Below, in pieces: positions 25,636 through 34,606 of a DNA stretch of 64,000 nt (position 1 is its first letter; the number at the start of each line of letters is the position of its first letter). The DNA is from WLMZ01 sp038227995 (GTDB lineage: Bacteria; Actinomycetota; Acidimicrobiia; Acidimicrobiales; Ilumatobacteraceae), in the NCBI GenBank assembly GCA_038227995.1, contig JBBRPP010000005.1, positions 62,001 to 126,000 on the forward strand, written 5' to 3'. A program made the position numbers and the translations under genes. The notes beneath the pieces are model-generated. The model saw only the letters and a program-made list of their open reading frames with translations, ran no database searches and was not told the DNA's origin.

Positions 25636-26709
25636 TCAGTTGCTCATCAGGTCCTCGAACGCCACGGGAGCGGCGACATCGAGTTGGTCGTAGGTGCAAC
25701 TCGCCGGCGTGCGGTCAGGGCGCCACCGCTGGAACTGCACGCCGTGACGGAAACGGCCGTTCTGCAGTTGGCCGAACGTGACCTCGACGACGCGCTCGAC
25801 GCGAACGGGCACCCAACTCAGATCTTTGCCGGCGTTCCATCGGCTCCCCGCGCCCGGCAAGCGCGCGTCTGCGTGTGCCATCGCATTCGCCCAATCGGCC
25901 CAGGGGTGATCGCCGAGCGCGTCGTGCGTGAAGGGTTCCATCTCGGCCAGCAACTCGGTGCGGAACTTGGCGGTGAAGGCCGCGGTGACGCCCACGTGGT
26001 GCAGCTGACCCTCGCTGTCGAACAGCCCGAGCAGCAGCGAACCGACACCCTTGCCGTCCTTGTGGATGCGGTAGCCGGCGACGGCGCACTCTGCGGTTCG
26101 TGTGTGCTTCACCTTCACGAGCGTGCGCTTGTCAGGCGTGTACACGTCACCAAGACGCTTCGCGATCACCCCGTCGAGTCCGGCACCTTCGAAGCGGACG
26201 AACCAATCGCGAGCCACGTCCGGGTTCGTCGAAGACGGGCAGAGGTAGATCGGTGGCTCTGCATCGGCCAGTGATCGTTGCAAATGCAACAACCGGTTCG
26301 AGAGGGGTTCGTTCATCAGGTCCGTGTCATCCAACGCGAGGATGTCGAACACGACGAAACTGGCCGGCGTCTCGGCTGCGAGCCGACGAACCCTCGACTC
26401 AGCCGGGTGGATGCGCTGCAGCAGTGCGTCGAAATCCAAACCCTCGCCCGCGGTCGATGGCACGACGATCTCACCGTCGACGACGCACGCCACAGGCAGC
26501 GCCTGCTTCAGTGGTTCGATCAGCTCGGGGAAGTAGCGGGTGAAGGGTCTCTCGTTGCGGCTGGTGAGCTCGATGTCGTCGCCGTCGCGGAACACGATGC
26601 AGCGGAAGCCATCCCACTTCGGCTCGTAGTGCCACTCGGCGCCCTCCGGGATCACGTCCGCCGACTTGGAGAGCATGGGGGAGACCGGAGGCCGGATGGG
26701 GAGCGCCAT
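25636..26709 (-). CDS. ligC: ATP-dependent DNA ligase, LigC type
   Basis: 357 residues. The adenylated lysine is K31 in motif I (YEPKWDGFRCIVF). Later nucleotidyltransferase motifs are present: VVDGEIVV, FVVFDILAL, GVIAKRLGDVY and VKVKHTRTAECAV. The OB domain ends the protein. There is no polymerase or nuclease domain, which separates it from LigD. LigC-type enzymes seal nicks in repair as backups to the NAD-dependent ligase. ATG 26709 was chosen because homology starts with MLSKSADVIPEG. The gene ends six bases from the converging CopC-CopD gene and diverges from the carboxylase at 26822. Confidence 0.9.
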   Translation of the reverse strand: MALPIRPPVSPMLSKSADVIPEGAEWHYEPKWDGFRCIVFRDGDDIELTSRNERPFTRYFPELIEPLKQALPVACVVDGEIVVPSTAGEGLDFDALLQRIHPAESRVRRLAAETPASFVVFDILALDDTDLMNEPLSNRLLHLQRSLADAEPPIYLCPSSTNPDVARDWFVRFEGAGLDGVIAKRLGDVYTPDKRTLVKVKHTRTAECAVAGYRIHKDGKGVGSLLLGLFDSEGQLHHVGVTAAFTAKFRTELLAEMEPFTHDALGDHPWADWANAMAHADARLPGAGSRWNAGKDLSWVPVRVERVVEVTFGQLQNGRFRHGVQFQRWRPDRTPASCTYDQLDVAAPVAFEDLMSN

Positions 26710-26821
26710 TGCAACAGCGTTGCCGATCAGCAACGTCGATGCCAGCCTCGGGCCTGCAGGGAACGACCTCGGCCGCGAGCGGAGTTCCCGGCCGTTGGCG
26801 ATCGGCAGTAGCGTCAGAGCC

Positions 26822-28375
26822 GTGACGAATCCAATGCAGGACAAACTCGACGACCTTCGTGTGCGGCGTGACGAGGCGTTCCACGCCGGCTCCTCCCGGT
26901 CTGTCGAGCGCCAGCACGAGAAGGGCAAGTTGCTCGCCCGTGAGCGGCTCGATTACTTCCTCGATCCGGGCAGCTTTCAAGAGCTCGACCTGCTCGCTCG
27001 CCACCGGGCACATGCGGCCGGCCTCGAAGAGCGGCCTTACACCGACGGCGTGATCACCGGTTGGGGAACCGTCGACGGCCGCAAGGTCTTCGTGTTCAGC
27101 CAGGACTTCACCGTGTTCGGCGGCGCGCTCGGTGAGGTGTTCGCGGAGAAGATCCACAAGCTGATGGACCTTGCCCTCAAGGTCGGTGCGCCCGTCATCG
27201 GCCTCAACGACGGCGCCGGGGCGCGCATCCAGGAAGGCGTCGTATCGCTGGCCAGCTACGGCGGCATCTTCTACCGCAACGTCCTGTCCAGCGGTGTCGT
27301 CCCCCAGATCTCGGTGATCCTCGGCCCGTGCGCCGGTGGCGCGGTCTACAGCCCGGCCATGACCGACTTCATCTTCATGGTCCGCGAAACCAGCCACATG
27401 TTCATCACCGGTCCCGACGTGGTCAAGACGGTGACGGGCGAAGATGTGACGCTGGAAGAACTGGGTGGCGCGATGAGCCACGCGTCGAAGAGCGGCGTCG
27501 CCCACTTCGTGTCGGCCGACGAGAAGAGCTGCCTCGACGACGTTCGCTTCCTGCTCAGCTTCCTGCCCGCCAACAACCTCGAGGAGCCACCGCTGGTCGA
27601 GACCGGCGACGACCCCGATCGGCTCTGCCCCGAACTGCGCGACATCCTGCCCGCGTCGCCCAACCAGCCGTACGACATGAAGAAGGTCATCGCCGCGGTG
27701 GTCGATGACGGTGAGTTCTTCGAATACGCGACGCACTTCGCGCGCAGCATCGTGTGCGGTTTCGCCCGGGTCGACGGCAAGCCGGTCGGCATCGTCGGCA
27801 ACCAGCCGCTGATGCTCGCGGGTGTGCTCGACATCGAGTCCGCCAGCAAGGCTGCTCGTTTCGTCAGGACGTGCGATGCGTTCAACATCCCCTTGCTCAC
27901 GTTCGTCGACGTGCCCGGCTTCCTGCCCGGTGTCGATCAGGAGTACGGCGGCATCATCCGCCATGGCGCCAAGCTGCTGTACGCCTACTGCGAGGCAACG
28001 GTGCCGCGGATCCAGATCATCACCCGCAAGGCCTACGGCGGCGCCTACGTCGTGATGGACTCGAAGTCGATCGGCTCCGACCTGTCGTATGCGTGGCCGA
28101 CGGCCGAGCTCGCCGTGATGGGTCCGCAGGGCGCCGTCGAGATCGTGTATCGCCGCGAGTTGCAGCAGGCCGCTGATCCGGTCGCTCGCCGCGCCGAGCT
28201 GGTCGCCGACTACACCGAGAAGTACGCCAACCCGTATGCCGCCGCCGAACGCGGGTACATCGACGACGTGATCGACCCGGCCGAGACCCGACAGAAGATC
28301 GTCGCCGGCCTGAGGATGCTGCGCACCAAGCGCGAGGAACTGCCTCGCCGCAAGCACGGGAACATGCCGCTCTAG
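26822..28375 (+). CDS. Acyl-CoA carboxylase beta (carboxyltransferase) subunit
   Basis: 517 residues from a GTG (ATG 26834 possible). It transfers carboxyl from biotin to acyl-CoA, probably propionyl- or acetyl-CoA. The N-terminal half has RRDEAFHAGSSRSVERQHEKG and the oxyanion glycines GAGARIQEGV. The C-terminal half has FVDVPGFLPGVDQEYGGIIR, then GAKLLYAY and KAYGGAYVVMDSK. No biotin-carrying alpha subunit lies in the window, so it must be supplied from elsewhere. The epsilon subunit follows three bases later. Confidence 0.94.
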   Translation: MTNPMQDKLDDLRVRRDEAFHAGSSRSVERQHEKGKLLARERLDYFLDPGSFQELDLLARHRAHAAGLEERPYTDGVITGWGTVDGRKVFVFSQDFTVFGGALGEVFAEKIHKLMDLALKVGAPVIGLNDGAGARIQEGVVSLASYGGIFYRNVLSSGVVPQISVILGPCAGGAVYSPAMTDFIFMVRETSHMFITGPDVVKTVTGEDVTLEELGGAMSHASKSGVAHFVSADEKSCLDDVRFLLSFLPANNLEEPPLVETGDDPDRLCPELRDILPASPNQPYDMKKVIAAVVDDGEFFEYATHFARSIVCGFARVDGKPVGIVGNQPLMLAGVLDIESASKAARFVRTCDAFNIPLLTFVDVPGFLPGVDQEYGGIIRHGAKLLYAYCEATVPRIQIITRKAYGGAYVVMDSKSIGSDLSYAWPTAELAVMGPQGAVEIVYRRELQQAADPVARRAELVADYTEKYANPYAAAERGYIDDVIDPAETRQKIVAGLRMLRTKREELPRRKHGNMPL

Positions 28376-28378
28376 ATC

Positions 28379-28567
28379 ATGAGCACGTCGATCACACCGA
28401 CCCCCACCGACGAAGAAGCCGTCGCCATCGCCGCCGCCGTCCACGCGATGTGGCCGGTGCCGATCATCGTCACCGACGAAGCACGTGTCCGCGACACCGC
28501 ATGGAAGTTCAGTGGCCGATGGTGGAACCGGCCGTTGCCGTCACGTCGCGATCGCCCATACCGCTGA
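28379..28567 (+). CDS. Acyl-CoA carboxylase epsilon subunit
   Basis: 62 residues. Small accessory subunits of actinobacterial acyl-CoA carboxylases share an N-terminal helix (TDEEAVAIAAAVHAM) and a C-terminal Trp/Arg stretch like WKFSGRWWNR here. It starts four bases after the beta-subunit stop, the standard position. It would stabilise the alpha-beta complex. Confidence 0.75.
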   Translation: MSTSITPTPTDEEAVAIAAAVHAMWPVPIIVTDEARVRDTAWKFSGRWWNRPLPSRRDRPYR

Positions 28568-28646
28568 GACAGCGGGTCTAGGTATCGAGCGTGCGACTCG
28601 GCTGACACGAGGCGCGCGGCGCGGCGGGAATGGTTAGGGTTCGCTC

Positions 28647-30887
28647 GTGTACGTAGCGGCGGGTGACCGGACGGCCGTGCTGGCGGCGTTCGATGAGTGG
28701 GGCGCGGCGATCTTCGCATCGCTGTGTCGGCTGACGGCCGGCGACGCTCCATGCGCGCTCGAATCGTTGGTCCGCACCTTCGATCACCTCCGGTCGGCGT
28801 CCGAGCCGACCGGTGTCGAGGTGGATCGCACGTGGCTGCTTGCCGCGGCACACAGCGTCTACCTCGTCACCAATGACGCATCGACGGCCGCGCCGAGGGC
28901 TGCCGTCGGTTCGCTGAGCCCGACGGAACGCGTGGCCCTGGATCTCGTTCAGGTCGAAGGGCTGGGCCTCTCGGTCGCCGCGACGGTGCTCGACGTCTCC
29001 GACGATCGCGTCAGCGAGCTCGTTGCCGCTGCGGTCGCGCGGCTCAGCACGTTGGCTGAAGGTGTCAGCGCGGCGTCGGCGATGCGCGCGTGTGAGGTCT
29101 GGTTCGACGATGCCACTCGGGCGCGAGCCCGGGCCGCGGTACGCGACGGTTCGCCGCTCGGCGGTGCTGCCGTTGCGACCCCGACGCCGCTCGACCTGGG
29201 TGCTTCGTTGGGCGTGGGTCCTTCGTCGCCGCCATACCTCATTCCCATCGGTTCGCCGCTCTCCGGGCTGCCGACGCGACAGTCGATTCAGCCCGCCGGA
29301 CTGCCCGAGTTCCGCCGACCGAAGCGTTCTCGGTGGGTCGTGATCGGTGCCGGGATCGCGACGGCCGCAGTGTTGGGTATCGCTGCCGTGTGGGTGTCAC
29401 CCTCGGCGAGCAGCGGCCACGGCTCGACCCTGCCGACCGAGCTGCCGCCTCGCACGACGACGAAGCCATCGACGACCACCGCGCCGGCCACGACCGAGCC
29501 GGCAACCACCGCCGTGAGGGCCGACGGCACAGCGTCGACCGACACGAGTTCACCGGGCGACGTCGTCGTGACGTCCGGATCGCTTGTGTTGGGCCTGGTG
29601 CAGTCAACGGGCTACATCGCCAGTCCGCTCCCGGATGGCTTTGCGATCACGGATGCGTACTCGAACCAATCGCAGGACTTCAGTCCGCCCGGCTGGCTGC
29701 AGGTGTGGGCTTCGCCAGGTGCCACGTGGTCCAGTGGCCGCTGGTTCGCGATGGTGACGGCCAGTGTGCAGTACGAAGGATTCGGGGGTGAGCCGGTCGG
29801 GTCGCAACGGGTCGACATCGCTGGCCACAAGGCACTCGTCTCGATCGAGCCGGGCGGCGTGCAATGGACAACCGTCGAGATCGCGACTGGTGGTGGAGCC
29901 GGCACACCATCGATCGTCGAGTTCGAATCGCGTGGACTGACGAACGAGGTCATCGCCCAGCTGGTTCGTTCCGCGTCCACCGACTCGGTCGGCATCACGT
30001 TCTCCGCTGCGGCCGACGCCGCCCTACGAGGTCTCGACCTGCGCGTGTCGCGGTCGACCCAGTCGAGCAGCCTGCGCTGGGACCTGTCCACCACTCAGAC
30101 GTTCCTCGTCGATTACGCCGATCCGATCCTCGGCCGTCAGTTCCAGCTCTTCGTGACACCGCAGACGGTCAACGATCTGGAGATGTCCTTGTTGATTCAC
30201 CCCGCGCCGACAGAGCAAGCGGCTACAGCGTTTCCCGACAGGCATGTCGAACTCGGCGACCGCAGCGTGATCATCGGAGCGCTCGACCAGGGCTCGGACT
30301 CGAACCCGCCCTTCGTTCAGTGGCACGAAGGCACCAACACGGTCTCCGTCATCGGCTACGGCGCGTCCCTCGACGTCTTGCTGGAGGTTGCCAGAACGGC
30401 TCGGTTGGCCACGACGGACGAATGGTCGGCTGCCGTTCACACGCCTCCTGCCCTCACCCCCTCGAACGGCTTCTCGGAGTCGACGGACGGCGCGTCCACC
30501 GTCATCGGTGACCAGAAGACGTCGACCGGCGTTCGTGTCATCACCAGCCTCGATCCGACCGGCCAAGGCAAGATCAACGTCGACGACACAGAGCCCTCGG
30601 GTGTCGAGAGCTCCGGCGGGCTCATCGTCTCGTTGCGTGACAGCGGATCGCTGGACCACGTGAGCACGTTCCAATCCCTGGCGGCGACGCTGCTGATCTA
30701 CGCCACCGAGACGCCCAGCTCCGGGGTCGCGATGCGGGTCACGATCGATGGATACGAGCCGGTCGACACTCCTCTGGTGGCCGTCGGTTCCTACACGGCG
30801 GGGTCGTATGTGTTCAGCGAACTCGGGCACTTCTGGGTTGCGATCGTCGACGCCGCAGGTGCGGTCGTCACCCAACTCGTCCCCTGA
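28647..30887 (+). CDS. Membrane-anchored protein with degenerate ECF sigma-like N-terminus
   Basis: 746 residues from a GTG. Residues 1-80 look like a worn sigma region 2. Residues 88-138 (SLSPTERVALDLVQVEGLGL, AATVLDVSDDRVSELVAAAV) match sigma region 4, including the helix-turn-helix pattern. A Pro/Gly linker reaches one transmembrane helix at about 230-250, after RRPKRSR. Then a Thr/Pro linker and about 470 extracytoplasmic residues follow, of no known family. The layout implies a DNA-binding-like domain inside and a sensor or surface domain outside. The sigma part may be non-functional. It stands alone between the carboxylase genes and an esterase. Confidence 0.7.
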   Translation: MYVAAGDRTAVLAAFDEWGAAIFASLCRLTAGDAPCALESLVRTFDHLRSASEPTGVEVDRTWLLAAAHSVYLVTNDASTAAPRAAVGSLSPTERVALDLVQVEGLGLSVAATVLDVSDDRVSELVAAAVARLSTLAEGVSAASAMRACEVWFDDATRARARAAVRDGSPLGGAAVATPTPLDLGASLGVGPSSPPYLIPIGSPLSGLPTRQSIQPAGLPEFRRPKRSRWVVIGAGIATAAVLGIAAVWVSPSASSGHGSTLPTELPPRTTTKPSTTTAPATTEPATTAVRADGTASTDTSSPGDVVVTSGSLVLGLVQSTGYIASPLPDGFAITDAYSNQSQDFSPPGWLQVWASPGATWSSGRWFAMVTASVQYEGFGGEPVGSQRVDIAGHKALVSIEPGGVQWTTVEIATGGGAGTPSIVEFESRGLTNEVIAQLVRSASTDSVGITFSAAADAALRGLDLRVSRSTQSSSLRWDLSTTQTFLVDYADPILGRQFQLFVTPQTVNDLEMSLLIHPAPTEQAATAFPDRHVELGDRSVIIGALDQGSDSNPPFVQWHEGTNTVSVIGYGASLDVLLEVARTARLATTDEWSAAVHTPPALTPSNGFSESTDGASTVIGDQKTSTGVRVITSLDPTGQGKINVDDTEPSGVESSGGLIVSLRDSGSLDHVSTFQSLAATLLIYATETPSSGVAMRVTIDGYEPVDTPLVAVGSYTAGSYVFSELGHFWVAIVDAAGAVVTQLVP

Positions 30888-30961
30888 GGTGGGAGCGTTC
30901 AGCGCGTCCGGACGCGCCGGACGCGCCCACGGCCGATGCTCCGGACTAGGTTGCGACCCGC

Positions 30962-32170
30962 ATGGGGGCACAACACCGAACACTGACGCGGGCCGCGATG
31001 GCCGTGGCCGTCGCGACCTTCATGGCGAGCGGGTGCTCGAGCAGCAACTCGGGTGGCGCAGCGCCGACGGTTGCCAGCGCGGGCGCAGGGTCCACGACTG
31101 CATCGACCGCCGCGGCCTCGACGACTTCCTCACCACCGTCGGCCGCGACGAGTCCGAGAACCACAACTGCCTCGACCGTGCCTGCCACGACGGCTCTTGC
31201 CACGACATCGCCCGCAACCACGACCACGATCGCCGCACGCGACGTGCCCGCCAACCCGTCAGCCGGTTGCAGCGCCGCTCCTGCCGCACCTGGCGAACGA
31301 ACCGTGGCGTTCACGGGCGCGGGCGAGGCCGGGTCGTACATCGTCCATGTGCCGGCCGCTCGGCCGGCCGGCAGCGCGGTCGACGCACCCTGGCCACTCG
31401 TCCTCGATCTGCACGGATACAGCGAGCCGATCGCGGTCCAGATCCTGCAGAGCGGGCTGGCCGCATACGGCGAGTCGGCAGGCTTCGTCACCGTTGCTCC
31501 GGGCGTCGACCGTCCCGTGCCTCTGTGGCACCCGTCGGTGGGCAGCGACGACACGAAGTTCATCGCGGCGCTGCTCGATCAGTTGGAAGCAACCGTGTGC
31601 GTCGACGAGAACCGCATCTTCGTCGCCGGACTCTCGCACGGTGCGTTCATGACGTCGATCCTGGCGTGCGATCTCAGCGACCGGATCGCCGCGGTCGCCC
31701 CGGTCGCGGGCATCCAGGCGCCCGACGACTGTGCGCCGAACCGACCGGTGCCCGTCGTCGCGTTCCACGGCACGGCTGACACGTTCGTGCCATACACGGG
31801 CGGCCTCGGTGCGTCGGTGTCGAGCCTGCCGACGCCGGACGGCACGGGAACTCTGGGTTCGATCACACCGACGAGTGATCTGTCCGCGGGCTCGCCCTCG
31901 GTGCCCGAGCGGGCCACGACCTGGGCCGTGCGCAACGGCTGCAGCGCCACACCTGCAACAGAAAAGGTCGCGTCCGACGTGGATCTGCTCCGCTTCGATT
32001 GCCCATCCGGCGACGAGGTCCTGCTCTACCGAATCGACGGTGGTGGTCATTCGTGGCCGGGCAGCGCGTTCTCGAAGCAGATCGCGGCCATCGTGGGCAA
32101 GACGACTTCGTCGATCGATGCCACGGCGATCATGTGGGCGTTCTTCCAGGATCATCCGCTTCGCCCGTGA
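30962..32170 (+). CDS. Secreted lipoprotein esterase (LpqC/PHB-depolymerase-like)
   Basis: 402 residues. The lipobox Cys is C25 (MASGC), followed by a Thr/Ala-rich tether to about residue 100. The alpha/beta-hydrolase domain resembles the CE1/PHB depolymerase group. It has LVLDLHGYSEP (oxyanion region), nucleophile S225 in GLSHGA, D273 in HGTADTFVPY and H363 in GGGHSWPG, a complete triad. It probably cleaves an ester or polyester outside the cell. Its 3' end overlaps a short converging frame at 32130. Confidence 0.85.
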   Translation: MGAQHRTLTRAAMAVAVATFMASGCSSSNSGGAAPTVASAGAGSTTASTAAASTTSSPPSAATSPRTTTASTVPATTALATTSPATTTTIAARDVPANPSAGCSAAPAAPGERTVAFTGAGEAGSYIVHVPAARPAGSAVDAPWPLVLDLHGYSEPIAVQILQSGLAAYGESAGFVTVAPGVDRPVPLWHPSVGSDDTKFIAALLDQLEATVCVDENRIFVAGLSHGAFMTSILACDLSDRIAAVAPVAGIQAPDDCAPNRPVPVVAFHGTADTFVPYTGGLGASVSSLPTPDGTGTLGSITPTSDLSAGSPSVPERATTWAVRNGCSATPATEKVASDVDLLRFDCPSGDEVLLYRIDGGGHSWPGSAFSKQIAAIVGKTTSSIDATAIMWAFFQDHPLRP

Positions 32171-32351
32171 GCGATCCGCTGGGATCCGGTGATCGACCGA
32201 GTCTGGTGACCAGCTCCACGAGATCATCGGCGCTCGCGATCGTGACCGTCTCACCGGTGTCGACGATCTCGGCGTTGCCGACCAACCGGCCATTGCGGGC
32301 GGGTTCGGCGAGGAAGCGCAGCACGAGACTGAGGTGCCGGCGCGGTGACAT
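32130..32351 (-). CDS. Small conserved-looking protein, function unknown
   Basis: 73 residues. The core RFLAEPARNGRLVGNAEIVDTGETVTIAS then DDLVELVTRLGR (key parts RLVGNAEIVDTGE and LVELVTRL) looks like a genuine small beta-alpha domain rather than antisense noise. It fills the 256-base space between the esterase and the phosphoesterase. It overlaps the esterase's last 41 bases and has no clear ribosome site. It diverges from the phosphoesterase gene at 32427. Confidence 0.5.
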   Translation of the reverse strand: MSPRRHLSLVLRFLAEPARNGRLVGNAEIVDTGETVTIASADDLVELVTRLGRSPDPSGSLTGEADDPGRTPT

Positions 32352-32426
32352 GCGGTGATCGTGGCCGACGTGCGTCCGATCAACGTCCGACGCGGCACGG
32401 CGAGGCTGACCACGTAAGTTGGCGCC

Positions 32427-33443
32427 GTGGACATCACAACGATCGCCGACGATCTGGTCGTCCTCCACGACGGCCTCGACGTGTATCGCTTCGACGAACT
32501 CTCGCCGGGCACCGAGTACGACCTGCGCGGTCATTTCGTCCGCACGCTCGAGCGGCCGCCAGGTGAGCTGCTCTGCCGAATCGCGACCGTCAACGACGTC
32601 CACTTCGGCGAGACGGAATGCGGCCGGATCGACAACAACCCCGAGGGGCCGATCCAGCGCTCGGCGCCCGGCGAGGCGCCGTATCCGGAGACGATGAACC
32701 GTGGCGCGATCGCGGAGATCGCTGCGATCGATCCGCTCGCGGTCTTCGCCAAGGGCGATCTCAGCGCCGACGGTCGACCCGACGAGTGGGCTGCCTTCGA
32801 GGACAACTATCGCGGCGCGTTCGGCGCTGCCCTGCACGTCGTGCGCGGCAATCACGACGCGTACCAGATGCAGACGCGTTACGCCGGCGACCAGTGGATC
32901 GACCTGCCCGGGCTCAGCGTGGCATTGCTCGACACCGTCATTCCGGGGCAGACGACAGGCTTGCTGCGCGACGAGCAGATCGGGTGGCTCGACACCCATG
33001 CCGCGGCGGCGGATCGACCGGTGCTCGTGATGGGTCATCACCAACAGTGGACGGGTTCCGGCGCAGACAACGGCTCGCGCGGTGAGGGCTACTTCGGGTT
33101 GCACCCCGACTCCAGCGACGCGCTGGCGGCCGTCGTGGCCCGCCGCCACCGGATCATCGGCTACACGGCCGGCCACACGCATCGTCACCGAGTGCGGTTC
33201 ATGGCGAACGCGGCGAACGTGCCGACGATCGAAGTCGGCTGCGTCAAGGACTTTCCGGGCACGTGGGCCGAGTACCGGGTCTACGAGGGCGGCGTGATGC
33301 AGGTCGTGCACCGCATCTCGACGCCGGATGCGCTGGCATGGAGCGAGCGCTGTCGCCACCTGTACAGCGACTTCGGCATCGACTACGAGCACTACGCCCT
33401 TGGCGCGATCGAGGACCGCTGCCTGATCCTGCCGCTGCGATGA
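32427..33443 (+). CDS. Calcineurin-like metallophosphoesterase
   Basis: 338 residues. About 50 residues of beta-rich N-terminal sequence (YRFDELSPGTEYDLRGHF) precede the metallophosphoesterase core: DVH (D57, H59), KGDLS (D111), GNHD at 141-144, GHHQ and GHTHRHR. All dimetal ligands are present. There is no signal peptide, so it is cytoplasmic. The substrate is unknown; a 3',5'-cyclic nucleotide or a nucleotide sugar is possible. The aminotransferase start overlaps its stop by ATGA. Confidence 0.85.
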   Translation: MDITTIADDLVVLHDGLDVYRFDELSPGTEYDLRGHFVRTLERPPGELLCRIATVNDVHFGETECGRIDNNPEGPIQRSAPGEAPYPETMNRGAIAEIAAIDPLAVFAKGDLSADGRPDEWAAFEDNYRGAFGAALHVVRGNHDAYQMQTRYAGDQWIDLPGLSVALLDTVIPGQTTGLLRDEQIGWLDTHAAAADRPVLVMGHHQQWTGSGADNGSRGEGYFGLHPDSSDALAAVVARRHRIIGYTAGHTHRHRVRFMANAANVPTIEVGCVKDFPGTWAEYRVYEGGVMQVVHRISTPDALAWSERCRHLYSDFGIDYEHYALGAIEDRCLILPLR

Positions 33444-34606
33444 GGCCCGCAGGAGGTCGAGGCGCCGAGGCGTCGCTGCGCGCCGCGGCGGTTCCACCCT
33501 TCCACGCGATGGCGATGGGCCGACGGGCGACGGAACGCGAGGCATCTGGTCAACGCGTCTTCCACCTCGAGGTGGGGCAACCGTCGACGCCGGCTCCCGC
33601 CGCTGCGATCGCGGCCGGCGCGGCTGCGATGGGCGCGCAGCCTCTCGGGTACACGAACGCGCAGGGGCTGCTGTCACTGCGCCGCCGGATCGCCCGCCAC
33701 TACGTCGAGTGGTACGGCATCGACGTACCGGTCGCGCGGGTGATGATCGTCGCCGGAGCGTCGGCAGGGTTCTCGTTGGCGTTCCTCGCCGCGTTCGATC
33801 CCGGCCAGCGCGTCGGCGTCCTGGAACCCGGCTATCCCTGCTATCGCAACACACTCGGTGCGCTCGGGGTCGAGGCGGTACCGATTCCCGTCGGTCCGTC
33901 GACGCGTTGGGCGCCAACGCCCGAACTGCTCGACCGAGCAGGTCCGCTGGATGGTCTCATCGTTGCGTCACCGTCGAACCCCACCGGGACAGTGCTCGAT
34001 GCCGACACACTCACGATGCTCGCCGGGTACTGCGCCGAACACGGGGTCCAGCTGATCAGCGACGAGATCTATCACGGCATCACGTACACCGGTGCCGCGC
34101 CGACGATGCTCGCTCACTCCGATCAGGCGGTCGTGATCAACAGCTTCTCGAAGTACTTCAGCATGACCGGCTGGCGTCTCGGCTGGACCGTGGCCCCCGA
34201 TGCACTCGTCGACGCCTTCGAGCGATTGCAGCAGAACTTCTACATCTGCGCCCCGCACATCTCGCAGGTCGTCGGCCTCGCAGCCTTCGACTGCCAGCCC
34301 GAACTGGACGCCTTCGTCGATCGCTACCGCAGCAACCGCGCCCTGCTGCTCGACGGCCTTGCGGCGGGCGGCATCGATGTCGTCGCCGACGCGGACGGTG
34401 CGTTCTACGTCTATGCAGATGTGTCGCACCTCACCGACGACTCGATGCAGCTGTGCAACCGGTGGCTCGACGAACTCGGAGTCGCGTGCACGCCCGGGCT
34501 CGACTTCGACACCCAACGCGGTCCGGCGTGGGTACGTTTCTCGTACGCGGGAGCGACCGACGACATCGGCGCCGCGTGCACTCGCATCGCAGAATGGACA
34601 CCGTGA
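33440..34606 (+). CDS. Class I/II PLP-dependent aminotransferase
   Basis: 388 residues. PLP-binding features are present: SPSNPTGT at 177-184, DEIYHG with D208, and catalytic K238 in NSFSKYFSMTGWRLGW. It is of the fold-type I aspartate aminotransferase group; the amino donor cannot be read from sequence. It is coupled by ATGA overlap to the phosphoesterase and overlaps the CoA-transferase downstream, so the three are one operon. Confidence 0.9.
   Translation: MRPAGGRGAEASLRAAAVPPFHAMAMGRRATEREASGQRVFHLEVGQPSTPAPAAAIAAGAAAMGAQPLGYTNAQGLLSLRRRIARHYVEWYGIDVPVARVMIVAGASAGFSLAFLAAFDPGQRVGVLEPGYPCYRNTLGALGVEAVPIPVGPSTRWAPTPELLDRAGPLDGLIVASPSNPTGTVLDADTLTMLAGYCAEHGVQLISDEIYHGITYTGAAPTMLAHSDQAVVINSFSKYFSMTGWRLGWTVAPDALVDAFERLQQNFYICAPHISQVVGLAAFDCQPELDAFVDRYRSNRALLLDGLAAGGIDVVADADGAFYVYADVSHLTDDSMQLCNRWLDELGVACTPGLDFDTQRGPAWVRFSYAGATDDIGAACTRIAEWTP

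Noticed and set aside
26471..28444. 657-codon minus-strand open frame
   Set aside because: Antisense to the carboxylase beta subunit; no recognisable protein.
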